64,000 nucleotides of DNA, from assembly GCF_030530745.1 (NCBI RefSeq), contig NZ_JAUMUI010000006.1, forward strand, positions 29,548-93,547, written 5' to 3'. Of this stretch, positions 8,285 to 18,275 are shown in pieces (position 1 is the first letter of the stretch; the number at the start of each line of letters is the position of its first letter). The stretch is from Neisseria sp. (GTDB lineage Bacteria; Pseudomonadota; Gammaproteobacteria; Burkholderiales; Neisseriaceae). The translations under genes and the position numbers were made by a program. Below the pieces are notes generated by a model. That model made no database searches. It saw nothing but the letters and a program-made list of their open reading frames with translations, and was not told the origin of the DNA.

Positions 8285-8393
8285 TAGAGTTCGGCCTGGT
8301 TTTGATGGGGGGGCAACCTTTCCAAATCAGGCAATACACAGGAAATCGCTTGATGCCGCCCTGTGTTGAGATATTTTGCTGTTTGAATAAAAC

Positions 8394-8424
8394 AAGGCCG
8401 TCTGAAAAACTTTCAGACGGCCTT
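8394..8424. terminator. Bidirectional DUS-pair terminator between hisB and the pseudouridine synthase
   Basis: AAGGCCGTCTGAAA and its complement form a hairpin with a 3-base loop. It lies between convergent genes and could serve both. Confidence 0.75.
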
Positions 8425-8474
8425 GCAGTATGGGGTTCTGCTTTTTTTTGGGTTGTAGCGGCTGCAATTGGTGT

Positions 8475-9218
8475 TTAAAAAGTTTCGTCGTGCCGTAGAT
8501 AGCGCCATTTGCCCGGCGGCAGCCTGCCCAGTTTCACTTTGCCCATGCGGATGCGCTTGAGGCCGGTTACGCGCAGGCCGACCAGTTCGCACATGCGGCG
8601 GATTTGGCGTTTTTTGCCCTGTTTTAACACAAAACGCAGCTGGTCTTCGTTTTGCCATTCCACCTTGGCGGGTTTGAGCTTTTCGCCGTCGAGGCTCAAG
8701 CCGTGGTTGAGCAGCCTTAAGCCTTCTTCGCCCAAGGTGCCGCGTACGCGCACGAGGTATTCTTTTTCGCTGCCGCTGTTTTCGCCGATAAGCTGTTTGG
8801 CGATGCGGCCGTCTTGCGTGAGCACCAACAGGCCGACCGAGTCGATGTCCAAACGTCCGGCAGGGGCGAGTCCGAATTTGTGTTTTTCGCTGAATTTGAT
8901 GCGGCTGTCGTCGCCTTCCCAGCGGTTTTCGGGGGTGATTAGTTCGGCGGCGGATTTATAGCCCTTTTCGGCCTGCGCGCTCACATAGCCTACGGGTTTG
9001 TTGAGCAGTATCGTTACCCGCTGCGCCTGTTTTTCGTGTGCCTGTTTGTCGAGGTCGATGCGGTCGGCGGGGGTAACTTTCTGGCCGAGCACGGCGGTTT
9101 TTCCGTTCACTTTCACCCAGCCCTGTTCGATATAGCCGTCGGCTTCGCGGCGCGAGCAGAGGCCGAGTTCGGCCATGCGTTTGGAAAGGCGTAGGGGTTC
9201 TTGCGGGGAATTGGGCAT
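8475..9218 (-). CDS. rRNA pseudouridine synthase, RsuA/RluB/RluF family
   Basis: A 247-residue enzyme that isomerises uridine in ribosomal RNA. An S4 RNA-binding domain covers about residues 9-56 ([20 protein letters not shown]). The catalytic domain carries [14 protein letters not shown] with the conserved aspartate, and [11 protein letters not shown] near the end. The internal [20 protein letters not shown] and [20 protein letters not shown] fit the RluF/RsuA branch. RluF (23S rRNA) is a reasonable guess, but the exact target uridine is not certain. A DUS begins directly at the start codon. Confidence 0.85.
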   Translation of the reverse strand: MPNSPQEPLRLSKRMAELGLCSRREADGYIEQGWVKVNGKTAVLGQKVTPADRIDLDKQAHEKQAQRVTILLNKPVGYVSAQAEKGYKSAAELITPENRWEGDDSRIKFSEKHKFGLAPAGRLDIDSVGLLVLTQDGRIAKQLIGENSGSEKEYLVRVRGTLGEEGLRLLNHGLSLDGEKLKPAKVEWQNEDQLRFVLKQGKKRQIRRMCELVGLRVTGLKRIRMGKVKLGRLPPGKWRYLRHDETF

Positions 9219-9363
9219 TTCAGACGGCCTATTCGGTAAAAATAGTTATTTTATTATAGCCGAGAAGCAGTTGCCGTTTTTTGTTTTCAGACGGCCTTTT
9301 CCCTTTATATACCGTTATCGGCTATAATCCGGAACCCTTTACAGACAACACAGAGGAAGCGCT

Positions 9364-10179
9364 ATGTCCCGTTTTTACCCGCACCCGATTATCGCCCGCG
9401 AAGGCTGGCCGTTTATCGGCGGCGGCCTGATTGCCGGTGTTTTGATAACTTTGTGGGCCGGTTGGTGGTCGCTGCCTTTCTGGCTGTTTACCGTGTTTGC
9501 GTTGCAGTTTTTCCGCGATCCGGCACGGACTGTGCCGCAGGATGCGGATGCGGTGTTAAGCCCGGTTGACGGCCGCATTGTGGTGGTGGAGCGCGCGCCC
9601 GACCCTTACCGCCGGGTGGAATCGCTGAAAATCAGCGTGTTTATGAACGTGTTTAACGTGCATTCGCAACGCTCGCCAGTCGACGGCACGGTAACGGCGG
9701 TGGAATACACGCCGGGCAAGTTTGTAAACGCCGATTTGGACAAGGCCAGTACCGAAAACGAGCGCAACGCCGTGTTGGCCACTACCCGCAGCGGCCGCGA
9801 AGTAACCTTTGTGCAGGTGGCGGGCTTGGTGGCGCGGCGGATTCTGTGCTATACGCAGGTAGGCGACACATTGCGGCGCGGCGAACGTTACGGCTTTATC
9901 CGCTTCGGTTCGCGTGTTGACGTTTACCTGCCGGTTGATGCGCAGGCGCAGGTGGCCATCGGCGACAAAGTCAGCGCCACCGAAACCATCTTGGCTCGCT
10001 TGCCGTTAACCGCACCGCAGCCGGCCGCCACCGCAGAAACTGCTGCCGCAGCTGTGGCGGATAATCATGCAGAAGCCAACGGAACCGAACCCCTGCCCGG
10101 CACTGAAGTGGCGCAAGCTGAAATCGAAGCCTCTGCCGGAAAAGTGCGCAAGGCGGTTGAAAAAGAGTTTGGCGCTTAA
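9364..10179 (+). CDS. psd: Phosphatidylserine decarboxylase proenzyme
   Basis: A 271-residue proenzyme that makes phosphatidylethanolamine at the inner membrane. A hydrophobic segment spans about residues 17-49. The core has [17 protein letters not shown] and [12 protein letters not shown], and the self-cleavage site is Gly182-Ser183 in [11 protein letters not shown], which yields the pyruvoyl group. After residue 215 there is an Ala/Glu-rich tail of about 55 residues that is low in complexity and probably variable. A possible -10 TATAAT lies at 9323-9328. The start is preceded by GAGGAAG. Confidence 0.92.
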   Translation: MSRFYPHPIIAREGWPFIGGGLIAGVLITLWAGWWSLPFWLFTVFALQFFRDPARTVPQDADAVLSPVDGRIVVVERAPDPYRRVESLKISVFMNVFNVHSQRSPVDGTVTAVEYTPGKFVNADLDKASTENERNAVLATTRSGREVTFVQVAGLVARRILCYTQVGDTLRRGERYGFIRFGSRVDVYLPVDAQAQVAIGDKVSATETILARLPLTAPQPAATAETAAAAVADNHAEANGTEPLPGTEVAQAEIEASAGKVRKAVEKEFGA

Positions 10180-10208
10180 CGTTAAGAGAATGTTTGACGT
10201 TTTCAAAC

Positions 10209-10297
10209 AGGCCGTCTGAAAAAAACGAACTGTACCCCCAACAAGTCGAATTTCTCCAACTTGAAAAGGTATAGTTCGTTTTTTTTTCAGACGGCCT
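10209..10297. repeat. DUS-flanked long inverted repeat between psd and ppk
   Basis: AG-DUS arms at both ends continue inward as a longer imperfect stem (AAACGAACTGTACC against GGTATAGTTCG). The central 30 bases contain a second inverted pair, CAAGT/ACTTG. It probably ends the psd transcript. The extended stem is unlike a plain DUS pair. Confidence 0.6.
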
Positions 10298-10379
10298 ATC
10301 GCTATGATTGTGAAAGTTATGCTGAAAAACGTTATACTATATGATTAACATCAATACTTTCGAAGCATGGAGCAAATCA

Positions 10380-12437
10380 ATGTCTGAAACCAACCGTTTT
10401 TTATGCCGCGAGTTGGGCTTGCTGGCATTTAACCGTCGCGTATTGGCGCAGGCGCAGGATACGCGCGTGCCGCTTTTGGAGCGTTTGCGCTTTTTGTGCA
10501 TCGTATCATCCAATCTCGACGAATTTTTCGAAGTGCGCATGGCTTACCTCAAGCGCGAGCAGAAACAGCGCCCCAATCTGATTCTTGACAGCGGCAAAAC
10601 CCCTACTGAAACCATTGCTGCCGCCCGCGAAGAAGTACGGGCGCTGATACACGAGCAATACGCTCTGTTTAATGAAGAGCTGCAGCCTGCCTTAAGCAAA
10701 GAAGGCATACATTTCTACCGCCGCCGTAACTGGACGCCCGAACAGCGCGCATGGGTTCAGGACTATTTCGACCGCGAGCTGCTGCAAATCCTCACCCCCA
10801 TCGGCCTCGACCCTTCGCACCCTTTCCCGCGCCCGCTCAACAAATCGCTCAATTTTGCCGTCGAACTGGAAGGTAACGACGCTTTCGGTCGGGCTTCAGG
10901 TATGGCTATCGTGCAGGCGCCGCGTATCCTGCCCCGCGTTATCAAGCTGCCGTCCGAAATCTGCAACGGCGACGACGGCTTTGTGTTTTTATCGTCGATT
11001 CTGCACGAATATGTGGGCAAACTCTTCCCCGGTATGGAAGTCAAAGGCTGCCACCAGTTCCGCCTCACGCGCGACAGCGATCTGACGGTAGACGAAGAAG
11101 ACCTGAAAAACCTGCGCACTGCCATTCAGAGCGAGCTGAGAGACCGCGAATACGGAGACGGCGTCCGCCTCGAAGTGGCAGAAACCTGTCCGCCGCATAT
11201 TTATGAATTCCTGCTCGGCCATTTCAAGCTTGACGCATCCGAGCTTTATCAGGTGAGGGGACCTGTAAACCTGGTGCGCCTGATGGCAGTGCCCGATATG
11301 GTGGACCGCCCCGATTTAAAGTACCGGCCTCGCACGGCGGGGTTTCCCAGTAACCTGAGCAAAGGCAAATCAGTATTGGCTGCCGCTGCAGCCGGCCCCG
11401 TTCTGCTGCATCACCCCTACCAGTCGTTTGAACCGGTGGTGCGCTTTATCCAAGAGGCCGCCGTCGATCCCGATGTTGTGGCCATCAAAATGACTATCTA
11501 CCGTACCGGCAGTACATCCGAGCTGGTGAAGGCCCTGCTGCGCGCTACCCGGGCCGGCAAAATCGTTACCGTGGTGGTGGAACTGATGGCGCGCTTTGAC
11601 GAAGCCAACAACGTCAATTGGGCGCAACAGCTCGAAAATGCCGGGGCACACGTGGTATACGGGGTGTTCGGCTATAAGGTCCACGCCAAAATGGCACTGG
11701 TAATCCGCCGCGAAAACGGTGTGCTCAAACGCTATGCCCACTTGGGTACGGGCAACTACCACCAAGGTACTTCGCGCATCTACACCGATTTCGGCCTGAT
11801 TACCGCCGATGAAGACATGACTGCCGATGTGAACACCCTGTTTATGGAAATTACGGGGCTGGGGCAGCCGGGGAGGCTGAACAAACTGTATCAAAGCCCG
11901 TTTACCCTGCAGCCCATGGTTATGGAAAGCATAGAGCGGGAAATGTGCCATGCCCAAGCGGGGAGGCCGGCGCGGATTATCGCCAAAATGAATTCGCTGA
12001 TTGAGCCCAAGGTTATCGAAGCCCTTTATGCCGCCAGTGCCGCCGGCGTGCAGATCGATCTGATTGTGCGCGGCATGTGCGCCCTGCGCCCCGAAGTGCC
12101 GGGTTTGTCAGACAATATCCGCGTGCGTTCCATCATCGGCCGCCAGCTCGAACACTCGCGCGTATATTATTTTTATAACAACGGTGAAGAAAACACCTAT
12201 ATTTCCAGCGCCGACTGGATGGGGCGCAACTTCTTCCGCCGCATCGAAACCTGCACACCCATCGAAGACGCCGCCCTGAAAGCCCGCGTGATACGCGAAG
12301 GCCTCACCCTTGCCCTGCAGGACAACCGGCAGGCATGGCTGATGCGCCCCGACGGCAGCTACGTGCGCGCGGAGCCTGCCGAAGGCGGAGAAGAGGCGAG
12401 CCTGCAAGACCAACTGTGGGCGGAATACGGCACTTAA
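10380..12437 (+). CDS. ppk: Polyphosphate kinase
   Basis: A 685-residue PPK1 that reversibly makes polyphosphate from ATP. The N-terminal domain begins ETNRFLCRELGLLAFNRRVL, followed by IVSSNLDEFFEVRMA. The C-terminal catalytic part has AIKMTIYRTG, MARFDEANN, KVHAKMALV and YAHLGTGNYH with the autophosphorylated histidine near residue 450. The ATG at 10380 lies 9 bases after GGAG and matches neisserial Ppk; an in-frame ATG at 10341 directly abuts a promoter-like TTATACTAT. A DUS pair separates it from the convergent tmk. Confidence 0.94.
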   Translation: MSETNRFLCRELGLLAFNRRVLAQAQDTRVPLLERLRFLCIVSSNLDEFFEVRMAYLKREQKQRPNLILDSGKTPTETIAAAREEVRALIHEQYALFNEELQPALSKEGIHFYRRRNWTPEQRAWVQDYFDRELLQILTPIGLDPSHPFPRPLNKSLNFAVELEGNDAFGRASGMAIVQAPRILPRVIKLPSEICNGDDGFVFLSSILHEYVGKLFPGMEVKGCHQFRLTRDSDLTVDEEDLKNLRTAIQSELRDREYGDGVRLEVAETCPPHIYEFLLGHFKLDASELYQVRGPVNLVRLMAVPDMVDRPDLKYRPRTAGFPSNLSKGKSVLAAAAAGPVLLHHPYQSFEPVVRFIQEAAVDPDVVAIKMTIYRTGSTSELVKALLRATRAGKIVTVVVELMARFDEANNVNWAQQLENAGAHVVYGVFGYKVHAKMALVIRRENGVLKRYAHLGTGNYHQGTSRIYTDFGLITADEDMTADVNTLFMEITGLGQPGRLNKLYQSPFTLQPMVMESIEREMCHAQAGRPARIIAKMNSLIEPKVIEALYAASAAGVQIDLIVRGMCALRPEVPGLSDNIRVRSIIGRQLEHSRVYYFYNNGEENTYISSADWMGRNFFRRIETCTPIEDAALKARVIREGLTLALQDNRQAWLMRPDGSYVRAEPAEGGEEASLQDQLWAEYGT

Positions 12438-12480
12438 CAGAGCGGGCGCTGTGTAAACAACGCGGTTAATTCTTACATCG

Positions 12481-12509
12481 AGGCCGTCTGAAAAATTTTC
12501 AGACGGCCT
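12481..12509. terminator. Bidirectional DUS-pair terminator between ppk and tmk
   Basis: Perfect 12-base DUS arms with a 5-base A/T loop between convergent genes. Confidence 0.78.
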
Positions 12510-12534
12510 TTCGGTATCTAATCAAAATTCACAA

Positions 12535-13155
12535 TCATAACCCGAAATGCCGGTTTAATGCGGCTTCGACAGACTGCCTCACGGCTTCGCGCCCGCGGTT
12601 GCTGTCGATAACCGCGTAGCGATCGGGGGCGGCGGCGGCGCGGTTAAGGTAAACATCGCGCACGCGGGTGAAAAAGGCGGCTTCTTCCTGCTCAAAGCGG
12701 TCTTTTTCGCGGTTTCGGCTGATGCGTTCCATAGAAACTTCCAGCGGCACGTCGAGCAGGATGGTCAGATCGGGACGCAGGCTTCCTTGCACCCAGTTTT
12801 CAAGCGCGGCAATGTCGGCCGGCGGCATGCCGCGGCCGCCGCCCTGGTAGGCGAAGGTGGCATCGGTGAAGCGGTCGGAAACCACGTTCACGCCGCGTGC
12901 CAGCGCGGGGGCGATAACGCTTTCGATGTGTTGGCAGCGGGCGGCGAACATCATCAGTGTTTCGGTGCGCAAACCGGCTTGGGTGGCGGGGTTGAGCAGG
13001 ATTTCGCGCAAGGCCTCTCCCACCGGCGTGCCGCCCGGCTCGCGGGTAAACAGCACCGGCAGGTTGCGGGTTTCAAACCAATTTCGAATCACGGCAAGGT
13101 TGGTGGATTTGCCCGCGCCGTCGATGCCGTCAAGCGTGATAAATTGTGCCTGCAT
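12535..13155 (-). CDS. tmk: Thymidylate kinase
   Basis: A 206-residue kinase that converts dTMP to dTDP. The P-loop is GIDGAGKST at residues 10-18, followed by FTREPGGTPVGE and SDRFTDATFAYQGGGRG (base recognition and lid region), then LDVPLEVSMERISRNREKDRFEQEE. Length is normal. It lies downstream of mltG on the same strand, the same mltG/yceG-tmk order as in E. coli. Confidence 0.94.
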   Translation of the reverse strand: MQAQFITLDGIDGAGKSTNLAVIRNWFETRNLPVLFTREPGGTPVGEALREILLNPATQAGLRTETLMMFAARCQHIESVIAPALARGVNVVSDRFTDATFAYQGGGRGMPPADIAALENWVQGSLRPDLTILLDVPLEVSMERISRNREKDRFEQEEAAFFTRVRDVYLNRAAAAPDRYAVIDSNRGREAVRQSVEAALNRHFGL

Positions 13156-13213
13156 GGTGTTTGCTTTTCAGGGGGGGATAGGCGGCATTATAAAAGAAAA
13201 GAAATCGAGTTAA

Positions 13214-13272
13214 AGGCCGTCTGAAAACATTTTTGTTAAGTTAAACAGAAGCAAAATATTTTCAGACGGCCT
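13214..13272. repeat. Widely spaced inverted DUS pair between mltG and tmk
   Basis: Two AG-DUS arms face each other with a 35-base A/T-rich loop. The long loop makes a weak terminator. It may mainly serve DNA uptake. Confidence 0.5.
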
Positions 13273-13287
13273 TTGCGGAGTTATGCC

Positions 13288-14283
13288 TTATTTTTTCAGA
13301 ATATATTTGCGCACGGCGGCGTTGTGTTCGTCGAGCGTGTGGCTGAACTGGCTCAAGCCCGTGCCGTCCATTCTCGAAACGAAATACAGGTATTTTTCGG
13401 CGGAAGGATGGGCGGCGGCTTCGAGCGCGGCTTTGCCGGGCAGCGCAATCGGCGTGGGGGTGAGGCCCGCACGGGTGTAGGTGTTGTAGGGGGTGTCGCG
13501 CTGCAAATCGGCTTTGCGGATGCGGCCTTTATAGGCATCGCCCATGCCGTAAATCACGCTGGGATCGGTTTGCAGGCGCATGCCGATGGCAAGGCGGTTG
13601 GTAAATACGGCGGAAACGTGGCGGCGGTCGTTTTTGTGGGCGGTTTCTTTTTCGATGATGCTGGCCATAATCAGCATTTCATAAGGGTTTTGATAGGGAA
13701 GCCCGCTCTGGCGCTCGTCCCACGCGGCTTGCAGGTTGCGCTGCATGGTCCGGTAGGCGGTTTTGTAAATTTGGATATCGCTGCTGCCCGCGTCGATTTC
13801 GTAGCTGTCGGGGAAAAACAGCCCTTCAGGGTTGCTGCTCGGCGCGTCGGGGGCGATTTCCTGCAGCAGTTTTTCATTGCTCCAGCCGCGCGTGGTGTGT
13901 TCGATGTCGTCGGTTCCGTTGATGATGCGGCGCATCTGCGAGAAGCGCATACCTTCCACGATACGCACCGTTACCGAATCGGGGCGGCCGCCGCGCAGGC
14001 GTTGCAGAATCTGCCAGGCGGAAACCTGTTTGGGCAGGCGGTAGGAGCCGGTGTGCAGGCGGTTGTGTACGCCCAACACATAAGCGGCAGCCAGCAGCGC
14101 ATGGCGGCTGTACACCACGTCATCTTCGGCCAGCTTGCGGCTCACCGAGGCAATACCTTGGTTTTTTTCCACTTTCAGGCGGTAGGTTTTTTCGTTGTTT
14201 TTCGGCGTAAATAACAGCCCTGCCCAAACGGCGGCGGACAAAATAAAAGCGGCCGAAAGCCATTTCAACAATTTTTTCAGCAT
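13288..14283 (-). CDS. mltG: Endolytic murein transglycosylase MltG
   Basis: A 331-residue membrane-anchored enzyme of the YceG/MltG family that cuts nascent peptidoglycan glycan strands. An N-terminal transmembrane segment (about residues 6-23) is followed by a LysM-like region and the catalytic domain with MASIIEKETA, the conserved glutamate motif, then FTNRLAIGMRLQTDPSVIYG and NTYTRAGLTPTPIALPG. The start at 14283 places the anchor at the N terminus; an upstream in-frame ATG at 14418 would add 45 basic residues and cross a DUS. tmk follows. Confidence 0.92.
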   Translation of the reverse strand: MLKKLLKWLSAAFILSAAVWAGLLFTPKNNEKTYRLKVEKNQGIASVSRKLAEDDVVYSRHALLAAAYVLGVHNRLHTGSYRLPKQVSAWQILQRLRGGRPDSVTVRIVEGMRFSQMRRIINGTDDIEHTTRGWSNEKLLQEIAPDAPSSNPEGLFFPDSYEIDAGSSDIQIYKTAYRTMQRNLQAAWDERQSGLPYQNPYEMLIMASIIEKETAHKNDRRHVSAVFTNRLAIGMRLQTDPSVIYGMGDAYKGRIRKADLQRDTPYNTYTRAGLTPTPIALPGKAALEAAAHPSAEKYLYFVSRMDGTGLSQFSHTLDEHNAAVRKYILKK

Positions 14284-14420
14284 GGTAGGATTAGTGTGTG
14301 TCGGTTCAGACGGCAGTATAAAGCGAAAACGGCATTTTTTGCAGCGCCGCAGTTTTAGCGGCGGCGTTAAAAGTATGAAAGGCCGTCTGAAAAAGCGTAA
14401 AAACATTTCAAAGAACATTT

Positions 14421-14969
14421 ATGAACAACTGGCAACAAGGCTGGTGGCTGCCCGCACGGCGCACCGGTTCCCCAAATTTCAGCCCCAGGGAAAACGGCGA
14501 AACCGTTTCGCTGGTGGTGCTGCACAATATTTCCCTCCCTCCGTTCGAATACGGCACGGGAGCGGTGGAAAAGCTGTTTACCAACCGCATCAACCCCGCA
14601 GAGCATCCGTTTTTCAGCGTGATACACGAATTGCGTGTGTCCAGCCATTTTTTCATCAGCCGCACGGGCGAAACCGTACAGTTTGTTTCGTGCGACGATA
14701 TTGCTTTTCACGCCGGAGTTTCGTCGTTTCGCGGGCGTGAAAAATGCAATGCGTTTTCAGTGGGCATCGAATTGGAAGGCTGCGATTTTGAACCTTTTGC
14801 CGATGCACAGTATCAATCATTAAACACCCTTTTGCGCGCGCTGGCGGCACGCTACCCGATAGAGGCGGTTACCGGCCACCAGCACATCGCCCCGGGCCGC
14901 AAAAGCGACCCCGGGCACTTTTTCGATTGGGAGCGGGCAAAGGAAGGCGGCATTGCAATCGTGCGCTGA
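14421..14969 (+). CDS. ampD: 1,6-anhydro-N-acetylmuramyl-L-alanine amidase AmpD
   Basis: A 182-residue cytoplasmic zinc amidase used in cell-wall recycling. It removes the peptide from anhydro-muropeptides. Ligand regions are visible: VVLHNISLPP (first His), ELEGCDFEPF and GHQHIAPGRKSDPGHFFDW (second His and Asp). It is divergent from mltG, another peptidoglycan enzyme, and zipA follows by 78 bases. Confidence 0.92.
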   Translation: MNNWQQGWWLPARRTGSPNFSPRENGETVSLVVLHNISLPPFEYGTGAVEKLFTNRINPAEHPFFSVIHELRVSSHFFISRTGETVQFVSCDDIAFHAGVSSFRGREKCNAFSVGIELEGCDFEPFADAQYQSLNTLLRALAARYPIEAVTGHQHIAPGRKSDPGHFFDWERAKEGGIAIVR

Positions 14970-15047
14970 AAGATGCTGCCAGAGCAGGCGATTTTCGTTA
15001 TAATCGCCGCATTAAACCAAACCCCACGGACTAACGGATTATTACAT

Positions 15048-16322
15048 ATGAGTGAAACCACACTGATTATCGTCGTGCTTGTGCTCGCTGTTATTTTGGG
15101 CGTGATTGCCTACAATATGTATCAAGAAAACAAATACCGCCGGCAGGTGCGCGAGCAGTTCGGCCATTCCGATAAAGATGCCTTGATGGGCAGTAAAACC
15201 GATTTCGTGCGCGACGGCCAAACGCAAGACCGGTCGGGCGTGCCCCTGCGCGCCCTGAGGCAAAAAGACATTTCCGGACAGGAAGCCCCGGGCGGCGGCA
15301 AAGACGATTCATTTGCCGCCAAAGTTTCCGAAGCGGCGGCGGGCAAGCCCGACGTGGAGTTTGAAATGGAAGACGACTTCACCGAAACCGTTATCCAGCC
15401 CGAAGTCAAACCCGCCGATGCCGCTTTCGACTTCAAAAAAATGGCCGCGCCGGTGTTTTCGCAAACCAAGCTGCAAGGTAAACGCAAACTGCTGCTTGAT
15501 TTGAACGACCTCACCAAACTCGAGCTGCCGTGGTTCGACCACCGTTTCGACTATATGGCCTATATCTCGTTGCACGAAGCGCAGGAGCTGCATTCCATCC
15601 CCCGCCTTTCCAGCCGCCACCGCTTCCAAATCGCCGGCTGCACCATGGACGACCGCTTTCAAATTGCAGAACCGATTCCCAGCGTTTACTACCAAGGTTT
15701 CGTTATCGGCCTGCAGGCTGTCAGCCGCAGCGGCCTGGCCACGGTGCAGGAGCTTGAAAATTTCGGCGATCAGGTGAACCGGTTTGCCGAAAAAATGGAC
15801 GGCAGCCTGCTGCTCACTGATGTAGAAACGTTTTTAAACATCGCCCGCCCGCTCGACGAATTGTGTGCCCGCGTCGATCAAACCATAGCCATGCACCTTG
15901 TTTCGCGCGGAACCGTCAGCGGCACCGAGCTGCGCGCCGCCGTTGAAAACCTCGGTTTCGAGCTGGGTGTCGACGGCGCTTTCCACCTGCCCGACGGGCA
16001 GGGCGAGCCGCTGTTCAGCATCATCACGCTCGACAATTCGCCTTTCACTTCCAGCCTGCTTGCCAACCAGGCCTACCGCGGTTTCAGCATGTTGTTTGAT
16101 ATCACCCATGTGCCCGCAGGCGAGAAACAGTTCAACCGCTTTATGGATTTGGCAGTGAAACTTTCCAGCGCGCTGGGCTTGGATTTGGTGAACGACAAAC
16201 TCGAAGAGCTTTCCACCCAATGGCTCAAAGACGTGCGCAGCTATGTGCTGGCGCGTCAGGAAGAAATGCAGAAAGTGGGCATCGAGCCGGGCGGCACATT
16301 GTCGAAACGCCTGTTTTCCTAA
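15048..16322 (+). CDS. zipA: Cell division protein ZipA
   Basis: A 424-residue protein with one N-terminal membrane segment (about residues 5-24, LIIVVLVLAVILGVIAYNMY), a charged, low-complexity linker to about residue 150, and a C-terminal ZipA domain that binds the FtsZ tail. The ATG at 15048 puts the anchor at the N terminus; the earlier in-frame ATG at 14973 lies right after ampD and adds 25 residues without family support. E. coli has ligA next to zipA; here it is followed by a terminator. Confidence 0.85.
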   Translation: MSETTLIIVVLVLAVILGVIAYNMYQENKYRRQVREQFGHSDKDALMGSKTDFVRDGQTQDRSGVPLRALRQKDISGQEAPGGGKDDSFAAKVSEAAAGKPDVEFEMEDDFTETVIQPEVKPADAAFDFKKMAAPVFSQTKLQGKRKLLLDLNDLTKLELPWFDHRFDYMAYISLHEAQELHSIPRLSSRHRFQIAGCTMDDRFQIAEPIPSVYYQGFVIGLQAVSRSGLATVQELENFGDQVNRFAEKMDGSLLLTDVETFLNIARPLDELCARVDQTIAMHLVSRGTVSGTELRAAVENLGFELGVDGAFHLPDGQGEPLFSIITLDNSPFTSSLLANQAYRGFSMLFDITHVPAGEKQFNRFMDLAVKLSSALGLDLVNDKLEELSTQWLKDVRSYVLARQEEMQKVGIEPGGTLSKRLFS

Positions 16323-16344
16323 CCGCATTCCGGTATAAAGCGCA

Positions 16345-16377
16345 AGGCCGTCTGAAAGGAAAGTTTTCAGACGGCCT
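16345..16377. terminator. DUS-pair terminator after zipA
   Basis: AGGCCGTCTGAA and its complement with a 9-base loop, followed by T-rich sequence. Confidence 0.72.
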
Positions 16378-16475
16378 TTGGTTTGCGGTAAAGCAAACAA
16401 ACCCCGGGCAACCGCAGATTAAAGCCGGCAAAGGCATGGCAGCTCCCCCCTTTTTCTATACAATAGGCTTATTTT

Positions 16476-16512
16476 TTCAGACGGCCTTTTGTTTAAAAGC
16501 AGGCCGTCTGAA
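16476..16512. repeat. Inverted DUS pair upstream of the ACT gene
   Basis: DUS arms in tail-to-tail order with a 13-base loop. It lies downstream of a TACAAT that could be a -10 (16459-16464), so it may fall within the leader of the ACT-domain gene. Confidence 0.5.
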
Positions 16513-16554
16513 ACCCCGTTTCAAGCCTCAAGCCCAACATTAAGGAAATGCAAC

Positions 16555-16827
16555 ATGAGCAATTCAGTGATTACCGTTATCGGCAAAGACCGCGTCGGCA
16601 TCGTTTACGACGTATCCAAAATCCTTGCAGAACACAAGCTCAACATCCTCAACATCAGCCAGCAGCTGATGGATGATTTTTTCACCATGATTATTCTGGT
16701 GGATACCGCCGAATGCCCGAAACCGCGCCAGGAGATGCTGGATTTGTTTGCCGAAGAGGGCAAAAGGCTGGCGCTGGACATCCGAATGCAGAACGAAGAA
16801 ATCTTCAATGCCATGCACCGCATTTAA
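16555..16827 (+). CDS. ACT-domain protein (UPF0237 family)
   Basis: A 90-residue single ACT domain: SNSVITVIGKDRVGIVYDVS, then ILNISQQLMDDFF. ACT domains bind small ligands, often amino acids. The family is found next to DUF711/PFL-like genes, as here (12-base gap). The ATG at 16555 follows TAAGGAAAT. An in-frame ATG at 16489 is rejected because it reads through the DUS. The ligand is unknown. Confidence 0.9.
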   Translation: MSNSVITVIGKDRVGIVYDVSKILAEHKLNILNISQQLMDDFFTMIILVDTAECPKPRQEMLDLFAEEGKRLALDIRMQNEEIFNAMHRI

Positions 16828-16839
16828 AGGGGTTGAATC

Positions 16840-18201
16840 ATGAGCAAAAGCATACAGTCCAACGAAATTCTCGAAACCGTGCGCATGGTGGCCGACCAGA
16901 ATTTCGACGTGCGCACCATCACCATCGGCATCGACCTGCACGACTGCATCAGCAGCAATATCGACGAACTCAACCGCAACATCTACAACAAAATCACCCG
17001 CACCGGCAAAGATTTGGTTCAGACGGCCGCCTATCTTTCGGCCAAATACGGCGTGCCGATTGTGAACCAGCGCATTTCGGTAACGCCCATCGCCCAAATC
17101 GCCGCGGCCACCAAAGCCGATTCGTATGTGAGCGTGGCGCAAACCCTCGACCGCGCCGCGAAAGCCATCGGCGTGTCGTTTATCGGCGGCTTTTCCGCCT
17201 TGGTGCAGAAAGGCATGTCGCCCGCCGATGAAATCCTGATCCGTTCGATTCCCGAAGCCATGAAAACCACCGACATCGTGTGCAGCTCCATCAACATCGG
17301 CAGCACGCGCGCGGGCATCAATATGGATGCGGTGAAACTGGCGGGCGAAACCATCAAACGTACCGCCGAAATCACGCCCGAAGGCTTCGGCTGCGCCAAA
17401 ATCGTAGTGTTCTGCAACGCGGTGGAAGACAATCCATTTATGGCGGGCGCCTTCCACGGCTCGGGCGAGGCCGATGCCGTGATTAACGTGGGCGTGTCCG
17501 GCCCCGGTGTGGTAAAGGCCGCGCTGGAAAATTCCGACGCGCGCACCCTAACCGAAGTGGCCGAAGTGGTGAAGAAAACCGCCTTCAAAATTACCCGCGT
17601 AGGAGAGTTAATCGGCCGCGAAGCCGCCAAACGCCTGAACATTCCGTTCGGCATTCTCGATTTGTCGCTTGCGCCCACGCCCGCCGTCGGCGATTCGGTG
17701 GCGCGCATCCTCGAACAAATGGGCTTGAGCGTGTGCGGCACCCACGGTACCACTGCCGCGCTGGCATTATTGAACGATGCCGTGAAAAAAGGCGGCATGA
17801 TGGCCTCCAGCGCGGTGGGCGGCTTAAGCGGCGCGTTTATCCCTGTTTCGGAAGACGAAGGCATGATTGCCGCCGCCGAAGCGGGCGTGCTGACGCTCGA
17901 CAAGCTCGAAGCCATGACCGCTGTCTGCTCGGTGGGGCTGGATATGGTGGCCGTGCCCGGCACTACGTCGGCGGCCACCATTTCCGGCATCATCGCCGAC
18001 GAAGCCGCCATCGGCATGATCAACAGCAAAACCACCGCCGTGCGTATTATTCCCGTGCCCGGCAAAGGCGTGGGCGAATCGGTGGAATTCGGCGGCCTGC
18101 TGGGTTATGCGCCGATTATGCCCGTGAAAGAAGGCTCGTGCGAAGTGTTTGTGAAGCGCGGCGGCCGTATTCCTGCGCCGGTGCAGTCAATGAAGAATTA
18201 A
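16840..18201 (+). CDS. PFL-family protein (DUF711/UPF0210)
   Basis: A 453-residue protein of the UPF0210/DUF711 family, whose fold is related to pyruvate-formate lyase and ribonucleotide reductase. Visible marks include [48 protein letters not shown] and [20 protein letters not shown]. No glycyl-radical loop is evident, so radical chemistry should not be assumed. It is co-transcribed with the ACT gene, which suggests ligand-controlled activity. The reaction is not known. Confidence 0.88.
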   Translation: MSKSIQSNEILETVRMVADQNFDVRTITIGIDLHDCISSNIDELNRNIYNKITRTGKDLVQTAAYLSAKYGVPIVNQRISVTPIAQIAAATKADSYVSVAQTLDRAAKAIGVSFIGGFSALVQKGMSPADEILIRSIPEAMKTTDIVCSSINIGSTRAGINMDAVKLAGETIKRTAEITPEGFGCAKIVVFCNAVEDNPFMAGAFHGSGEADAVINVGVSGPGVVKAALENSDARTLTEVAEVVKKTAFKITRVGELIGREAAKRLNIPFGILDLSLAPTPAVGDSVARILEQMGLSVCGTHGTTAALALLNDAVKKGGMMASSAVGGLSGAFIPVSEDEGMIAAAEAGVLTLDKLEAMTAVCSVGLDMVAVPGTTSAATISGIIADEAAIGMINSKTTAVRIIPVPGKGVGESVEFGGLLGYAPIMPVKEGSCEVFVKRGGRIPAPVQSMKN

Positions 18202-18275
18202 CCGGAAAGCAGGCGTTCTGCCGCTTGCCGCCAAGTTTTAATAGAGTTGTGAGAAACGGCATTTGAAAGTCATTG

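Noticed and set aside
13273-14214. 313-codon open frame on the plus strand
   Set aside because: Exact antisense of mltG, whose domains, membrane anchor and catalytic motif are clear.
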